This document shows positions 6,998-10,901 of a stretch of 10,901 bases of DNA, in pieces. The DNA comes from SP202 sp036339395 (GTDB taxonomy: Bacteria > Planctomycetota > Phycisphaerae > Phycisphaerales > SM1A02), in NCBI GenBank assembly GCA_036339395.1, contig JAYZBD010000056.1:1-10901 (forward strand), in the 5' to 3' direction. The position numbers and the translations under genes were made by a program. The number at the start of each line of letters is the position of its first letter. The stretch's first letter is position 1. The notes beneath the pieces are model-generated. The model made no database searches. It saw only the letters and a program-made list of their open reading frames with translations, and was not told the DNA's origin.

Positions 6998-8581
6998 ATG
7001 CCACCCGTCGATCATCGAACTTCGATGGACGTCGAGACGATCCTGATCCTCGATTTCGGGAGCCAGTACGCCCAGCTCATTGCGAGGCGCGTTCGTGAAG
7101 CCGGCGCGTTCAGCATCCTGCTGAGCCCGGATACACCAATAGAGGAACTGGCACGACACCAGCCCAGGGGAATCATCCTGTCAGGCGGTCCTGCAAGCAT
7201 TCACGAGGATGGTGCACCGCGATGCGATGAACGCCTCTTCGACATGGGTGTACCAGTCCTGGGAATCTGCTACGGGATGCAGATGGGTTGCCACCTGCTG
7301 GGATGCAACGTCGAGGCTTCCGAGTCACGGGAATACGGTCGAAGCATGCTCATGGTGCAGGACCAGGCGGACCTGTTGGCGAGCATGCCGGATGAAACGG
7401 CCGTCTGGATGAGCCATGGCGACCAGGTCATGGAACTTGCCGAGAATTTCGATGCACTTGCTGCGACGGACACGTGCCAGTACGCGGCAGTCCGTCACCG
7501 GGAACAACCGTTCTTCGGGCTGCAGTTTCACCCCGAGGTCACCCACACCCCGCTTGGGGTCGCCATGCTCCGCAATTTCCTCTACGAGATATGCGGTTGC
7601 ACCGGCACCTGGAGGATGGAGGAATTCCTCGAATCGGAATGCAGGCGTGTCCAGGAACGAGTCGGGGATGGTCGGGTCATCTGTGGACTCAGCGGGGGAG
7701 TGGATTCATCCGTCGTGGCAGCACTGCTGGCAAAGGCGGTCGGCCCGAAACTCACGTGCATCTTCGTTGACAATGGACTGCTTCGGAAGGGCGAGCGTTC
7801 CATGGTCGAATCGACGTTCCGTGATCACTTTGACATTGATCTCAGGGTCATCGATGCGACTGATGAGTTCCTCGGTGATCTCGAGGGCGTCTCGGACCCG
7901 CAGGAGAAACGACGTCTCATCGGCCACCGATTCATCGAGGTCTTTCGAGAAGCGGCTGCCGAAGTTGCAACGGATGGCCAGGGGACCGTCGAATTCCTGG
8001 CGCAAGGTACGCTGTATCCGGATGTCATTGAATCCGGCCATGGACATGCCGGGCAAGCTGCCAACATCAAGTTGCATCACAACGTGGGTGGTCTCCCCGA
8101 CGACCTGGAGTTCGGGCTCATCGAACCCCTGCGAGATCTCTTCAAGGATGAGGCAAGGTCCCTCGGAGAGGTCCTGGGTCTTCCATCACACATCGTCTGG
8201 CGTCATCCGTTCCCGGGTCCGGGGCTGGCTGTTCGCATCCTTGGCGACATAACACGTGACAAGCTCGCACTGCTCCGTGAGTGTGATGAAATTCTTCTTG
8301 ACGAGATCGTTTCGAATGATCTCTACAGGACGACGAACCAGGTCTTCGCCGTGCTCCTGCCCGTCCAGTCGGTCGGTGTCATGGGCGATGGTCGAACCTA
8401 TGATTCGGTTGTTGCTGTTCGTGCCGTCGAGACATCCGATTTCATGACCGCCGACTGGGCCCGGATCCCTCACGAGGTCCTGGCAGTCATCAGCAACAGG
8501 ATCATCAACGAGGTTCCGGGAGTCAACAGGGTCGTGTACGACATCTCCTCGAAGCCCCCAGCCACGATCGAATGGGAATAG
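6998..8581 (+). CDS. guaA: GMP synthase (glutamine-hydrolysing)
   Basis: The 527-residue protein converts XMP to GMP with ATP and glutamine, the last step of de novo guanine nucleotide synthesis in the cytoplasm. Start 6998 is preferred because GGAG lies seven bases upstream; ATG 7025 (MDVETILI) is possible and an ORF extension back to 6878 crosses the promoter. The class I glutamine amidotransferase domain covers about 12-198 with Cys91 in GICYGMQ and His178/Glu180 in FHPE. The ATP-pyrophosphatase domain follows, with the PP-loop SGGVDSS at 232-238, then the dimerisation domain ending in the canonical KPPATIEWE. Length matches the family (about 510-530). The segment before HHNVGGLP reads ESGHGHAGQAANIKL, where most enzymes have IKSHHNVGG; the Ser-to-Leu change at 359 is unusual but the domain is otherwise intact. 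It diverges from the kinase gene, has its own promoter, and converges on the PIN-TRAM gene with 21 bases between. Confidence 0.98.
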   Translation: MPPVDHRTSMDVETILILDFGSQYAQLIARRVREAGAFSILLSPDTPIEELARHQPRGIILSGGPASIHEDGAPRCDERLFDMGVPVLGICYGMQMGCHLLGCNVEASESREYGRSMLMVQDQADLLASMPDETAVWMSHGDQVMELAENFDALAATDTCQYAAVRHREQPFFGLQFHPEVTHTPLGVAMLRNFLYEICGCTGTWRMEEFLESECRRVQERVGDGRVICGLSGGVDSSVVAALLAKAVGPKLTCIFVDNGLLRKGERSMVESTFRDHFDIDLRVIDATDEFLGDLEGVSDPQEKRRLIGHRFIEVFREAAAEVATDGQGTVEFLAQGTLYPDVIESGHGHAGQAANIKLHHNVGGLPDDLEFGLIEPLRDLFKDEARSLGEVLGLPSHIVWRHPFPGPGLAVRILGDITRDKLALLRECDEILLDEIVSNDLYRTTNQVFAVLLPVQSVGVMGDGRTYDSVVAVRAVETSDFMTADWARIPHEVLAVISNRIINEVPGVNRVVYDISSKPPATIEWE

Positions 8582-8602
8582 CTGGATCACCAGGCCGGGG
8601 AT

Positions 8603-9736
8603 TCAACTCATCTTGGCGAAGATGAGTCGACCTGCGTTTGTCTGCAGCATGTTCGTGATCTCGACTTCAACCTGTTCACCTATGTGGTCATGAGCGCCTT
8701 CAGCGACGACCATGGTTCCGTCCGGAAGAAATCCAACACCCTGTTCTTCACCCTCGCCTTTCCTGATGATGTCGATCAGCATTCGTTCCCCGGGCAGTAC
8801 CTGGCCCTGGAGCATGCTCGACAGATCATTGAGGTTCAGCGTCGCCACCTGGCGGATTTCCGCAACCCTGAGCAGGGTCTGGTCCGTGGTGACGAGGCGA
8901 AGATCCTGCCGGGCCGCAACATCCAGCAGGGCCTGGTCGACCATTCCCTCCTCTGCAACCGCCTCTTCGATCGAGACTGCGGCGGAAGGCGTGTCCTGCA
9001 GTGTCCGGAGATTTGCAAGGCCCCTCCTGCCTCGGTCACGTTTCATGCGATCGCTCGAATCGGAGAGACGGTGGAGTTCATCAATGACGAACCGCGGCAC
9101 GATCAGCGGTGCATCGAGGAAGCCCGTCCGGCTGAACGTATTTATTCTTCCATCGACCAGGACGGACGTGTCGAGCAGCATCGGGCGTATGCCCCGGACC
9201 TGCTTCGAGAACTCCACGTAGGGAATGACCAGCCGGATGTTGTCTCGAGTCGTCAGGACCATCGAGACGGCGAGGTAACAGAAGGTGAGTCCTGTCGCCA
9301 GTTTCAACAGCGTCAGGTACTTCAACGCCATGTCACCTTCGGGAAGTCCCCAGGCATCCGCGATGAGATCGATGAGAGCGCCGATGGCCAACGCAGCGAG
9401 CAGTCCGGCGAGAATGGCCAGATAGATGGCTACAACGATGGACAACTGCTTGCGAGGTGTCTTCAGATCGAGGAGGACGATGATGGTGGCGACCGCGATC
9501 GTGGCGATGATCGGGGCGAGGATGTTGAGTCCCTGGTGGGGGAGGTATGTTGCGCCGATGATGCCTGCGAATGGGAGGACCGCGACAGCGATCATCAGGG
9601 CGATGTAGATCATGCGAACCGTGATCAGGATGAAAGGCTGGCCGAGCGAGGACTCGTCCCGGGTGGAATCCTCTCGTCCGAGGACCTGTGGTCCAGACTT
9701 CTCCATGTCCCGGTTATTCTCGTCCTGTTGAGGCAT
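8603..9736 (-). CDS. Membrane-anchored PIN-TRAM domain protein (YacL type)
   Basis: The product is 377 residues from ATG 9736. The frame stays open further upstream to 9952, but that part is antisense to the SRP RNA and reads as low-complexity Arg-rich sequence, so 9736 is preferred. After a polar N-terminus of about 33 residues come four membrane segments near 39-64, 70-90, 98-125 and 140-161. A PIN nuclease domain follows (about 186-300) with the expected acidic residues: Asp189 in LLDTSVLVDGR, Glu220 in VIDELH, Asp267 in VDQALLDVA and Asp285 in TTDQTLL. A TRAM domain (about 305-377, starting near LSSMLQGQVLPGE) ends the protein and likely binds RNA. This is the layout of Bacillus YacL-type proteins, whose substrate is poorly known; a membrane-tethered RNase is the natural inference. 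No Shine-Dalgarno precedes the ATG. A G7 element does, and a leaderless mRNA is likely. Confidence 0.95.
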   Translation of the reverse strand: MPQQDENNRDMEKSGPQVLGREDSTRDESSLGQPFILITVRMIYIALMIAVAVLPFAGIIGATYLPHQGLNILAPIIATIAVATIIVLLDLKTPRKQLSIVVAIYLAILAGLLAALAIGALIDLIADAWGLPEGDMALKYLTLLKLATGLTFCYLAVSMVLTTRDNIRLVIPYVEFSKQVRGIRPMLLDTSVLVDGRINTFSRTGFLDAPLIVPRFVIDELHRLSDSSDRMKRDRGRRGLANLRTLQDTPSAAVSIEEAVAEEGMVDQALLDVAARQDLRLVTTDQTLLRVAEIRQVATLNLNDLSSMLQGQVLPGERMLIDIIRKGEGEEQGVGFLPDGTMVVAEGAHDHIGEQVEVEITNMLQTNAGRLIFAKMS

Positions 9737-9766
9737 CCGGGGCAGTGTACCCCAGCCCCCCCTGCG
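9737..9766 (-). promoter_or_regulatory. G7 promoter-like element directly before the PIN-TRAM start codon
   Basis: On the minus strand this reads CGCAGGGGGGGCTGGGG, then TACACT (plus-strand 9744-9749), then GCCCCGG and ATG 9736. The -10-like hexamer ends seven bases before the ATG, the normal distance to a transcription start, so the mRNA would begin at the start codon. No Shine-Dalgarno is present. Over CGC[CA]G7CTG it matches the element at 6880-6910 at 13 of 14 positions, with further similarity up to the ATG. A promoter role is inferred. Confidence 0.5.
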
Positions 9767-9793
9767 GCTACCATGTTGGTTGACGACGAACGT

Positions 9794-9901
9794 AGAGGGC
9801 GGCCGGGCCCTGCGGAGGTTCGGCACGTGAACCTGGTCAGGGCTTGATCGCAGCAGCCATAAACGACGCCGCGTCTGCCGTGGATGTCCTGGCCGCCCTC
9901 T
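9794..9901 (+). ncRNA. ffs: Bacterial signal recognition particle RNA (4.5S type, small)
   Basis: The SRP core is directly visible: GGTCAGG (9835-9841), ten bases, then AGCAGCC (9852-9858), the same spacing as in E. coli 4.5S RNA. Further on, CTGCCGTGGATGTCCTGG (9875-9892) matches the E. coli stretch GTGCCGGGATGTAGCTGG. The ends pair perfectly over 11 bases: 9794-9804 (AGAGGGCGGCC) with 9891-9901, giving a hairpin of about 108 nt, the size of the small bacterial type. An inner CGGC/GCCG pairing (9821-9824 with 9877-9880) supports the fold. The RNA binds Ffh and targets membrane and secreted proteins co-translationally. The apical loop is atypical: G-C and C-G pairs close over TTGATC (9844-9849) instead of GGAA. 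ffs lies just upstream of dnaX in many bacteria, as here (64-base gap). The exact ends are inferred from pairing; I see no convincing promoter, though TACCAT at 9769-9774 is a weak -10 candidate. Confidence 0.93.
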
Positions 9902-9965
9902 TCGTTCCTCGCAGCAGGACCCGATGTGCCCCCGTGGGGACATCAAGAGCAAGGAAGCCCGCCAC

Positions 9966-10901
9966 GTGAGTTACACCGTCCTGGCACGTCGATACCGGTC
10001 CCGAGACTTCGATGAAGTCGTCGGGCAGGAGCCGATTGCACGAACGCTCAGGAATGCGATCGACTCGGGGCGCATTGCACACGCCTACCTGTTCTGTGGA
10101 ACACGTGGTGTCGGCAAGACGACGATGGCCCGGCTCTTCGCCCGTGCCCTGAACATCAGCGATGAACTCGTCGAAGGGGATGCCATTGCCGAAGCGATCA
10201 TGGCTGGTTCCGATCTTGATGTGATCGAGATCGATGGTGCCTCGAACCGTGGTGTACAGGAAGCAAGGGATCTCATCGCATCGGCAAGCCTCAAGCCGGC
10301 ACGCTGCCGTTACCGGATCTACATCATCGACGAAGTGCACATGCTTACACGGGATGCATTCAATGCGCTCCTGAAAACGATGGAAGAGCCACCCGAGCAC
10401 GTCAAGTTCATTCTCTGCACGACGGAGCCCAACGACGTGCTCCAGACCATCCAGAGCCGCTGCCAGCGTTTTGATTTCCGTGCGATACCCGCACGGCAGA
10501 TCGCCGATCATCTCGCCTCGATCCTCGAACAGGAAGACATCGAGGCAGACCCCGATGCACTGCTCCAGGTCGCTCGCCTCGGCGAAGGTTCGATGCGTGA
10601 CGCCCTGAGCATTCTTGATCGACTGCTTGCAGCCGGTCCGGATCGACTGACCTCGGAGTTCGTCTCCACGATGCTGGGACTCCCTGCCCGCGCCCTCGTC
10701 GAAACGTTGCTCGACTCGACGCTCGATGGGGATGCGCCAGCTGCACTCGTGGCAGGGGAGCAGCTCCTCCAGGAGGGAGTTACGATCAGCCAGGCCATCG
10801 AGAGCATGACGGAATCGATGCGAACATTGCTCGTGGCAACGTCCTGCGGGCCAGACAGCGACCTGCTGCAACTTTCAGATGAACAGCGAGCCAGGGTCCG
10901 G
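9966..10901 (+). CDS. dnaX: DNA polymerase III subunit tau/gamma, N-terminal part (3' end outside window)
   Basis: 312 residues are visible, starting at GTG 9966 in the classic N-terminus SYTVLARRYRSRDFDEVVGQE; AAGGA ten bases or so upstream supports this start over the in-frame ATG 9924. The protein is the clamp-loader ATPase that loads the beta clamp and links the replisome polymerases. Seen here are Walker A GTRGVGKTT (45-53), the block IDGASNRGVQEARDLI (89-104), Walker B YIIDEVHML (119-127), NALLKTMEEPP (133-143), sensor 1 TTEPND (152-157) and the arginine finger in SRCQRF (164-169). After these come the lid and the start of the collar domain. Between Walker A and the IDGASN block, where most DnaX proteins have a four-cysteine zinc module, residues 62-88 contain no cysteine at all. 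The window ends before any tau-specific C-terminus. It follows the SRP RNA gene and may share its transcript. Confidence 0.97.
   Translation, partial: MSYTVLARRYRSRDFDEVVGQEPIARTLRNAIDSGRIAHAYLFCGTRGVGKTTMARLFARALNISDELVEGDAIAEAIMAGSDLDVIEIDGASNRGVQEARDLIASASLKPARCRYRIYIIDEVHMLTRDAFNALLKTMEEPPEHVKFILCTTEPNDVLQTIQSRCQRFDFRAIPARQIADHLASILEQEDIEADPDALLQVARLGEGSMRDALSILDRLLAAGPDRLTSEFVSTMLGLPARALVETLLDSTLDGDAPAALVAGEQLLQEGVTISQAIESMTESMRTLLVATSCGPDSDLLQLSDEQRARVR

Noticed and set aside
8582..8602. Terminator between guaA and the PIN-TRAM gene
   Set aside because: The gap is 21 bases and shows no stable hairpin followed by a T-run on either strand.
8684..9847. 387-residue plus-strand open frame
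   Set aside because: It lies opposite the PIN-TRAM gene and consists mainly of Asp/Arg/Glu/Gly runs, the usual mirror of a hydrophobic reading frame.
9737..9952. 72-residue N-terminal extension of the PIN-TRAM protein (start at 9952)
   Set aside because: It runs antisense through the SRP RNA gene and the promoter-like element and is Arg-rich low-complexity sequence. ATG 9736 fits the domain layout.
9924..9965. ATG 9924 as the dnaX start
   Set aside because: It adds 14 residues not seen before the conserved SYTVLARRYR start, and its upstream AGGA is too close at four bases.
9837..10871. 344-residue open frame on the minus strand
   Set aside because: It is antisense to dnaX, whose motifs are unmistakable, and partly to the SRP RNA. 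Its Cys/Arg/His-rich composition matches no family.
1..10901. CRISPR arrays, tRNA genes, insertion sequences or phage genes
   Set aside because: I read the intergenic gaps on both strands and saw no repeat-spacer arrays, cloverleaf patterns, terminal inverted repeats or transposase/integrase motifs.

Overview
The window looks like chromosomal DNA from a moderately GC-rich Gram-negative bacterium. My best guess is a planctomycete, perhaps a relative of Phycisphaerae. The reasons are a large secreted FG-GAP/VCBS protein, a PDZ-less HtrA-type protease with a small N-terminal SH3-like segment, an RsbW/STAS pair, an MlaE permease and a YacL-type PIN-TRAM protein in one place. This placement is inference from gene content and style, not from a marker phylogeny. 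Coding density is high and I see no phage, insertion sequence, CRISPR array or other mobile element. Most genes are housekeeping or cell-envelope genes.

Layout: (1) 1-2264, minus: 5' part of a large secreted FG-GAP/VCBS repeat protein that runs off the left edge. (2) 2394-5147, plus: a two-gene unit of an exported trypsin-like serine protease and a secreted acidic protein of unknown function, divergent from gene 1. (3) 5169-6879, minus: a three-gene unit transcribed as anti-sigma-type ATPase/kinase, then STAS antagonist, then MlaE-family permease. It is convergent with the previous unit, with a 21-base gap. (4) 6998-8581, plus: guaA (GMP synthase), divergent from the kinase. (5) 8603-9736, minus: membrane-anchored PIN-TRAM protein, convergent with guaA, again with a 21-base gap. 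(6) 9794-9901, plus: the bacterial SRP RNA gene (ffs), in a stretch with no real protein gene. (7) 9966-right edge, plus: dnaX, the DNA polymerase III tau/gamma subunit, truncated by the window.

The most interesting signals are small. First, a near-identical element built on a run of seven G lies directly in front of two minus-strand start codons (kinase and PIN-TRAM genes). Neither gene has a Shine-Dalgarno sequence, and a -10-like hexamer sits 6-7 bases before each ATG, so both mRNAs may be leaderless. A third G7 run abuts the -10 box of guaA. Second, the SRP RNA has an apical loop unlike the usual GGAA tetraloop. Third, the DnaX ATPase domain lacks the four-cysteine zinc module normally found after Walker A. 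Fourth, a partner-switch pair (RsbW-like plus STAS) is joined to an orphan MlaE permease with no MlaF or MlaD beside it. I found no clear case for a wholly new multi-gene system.
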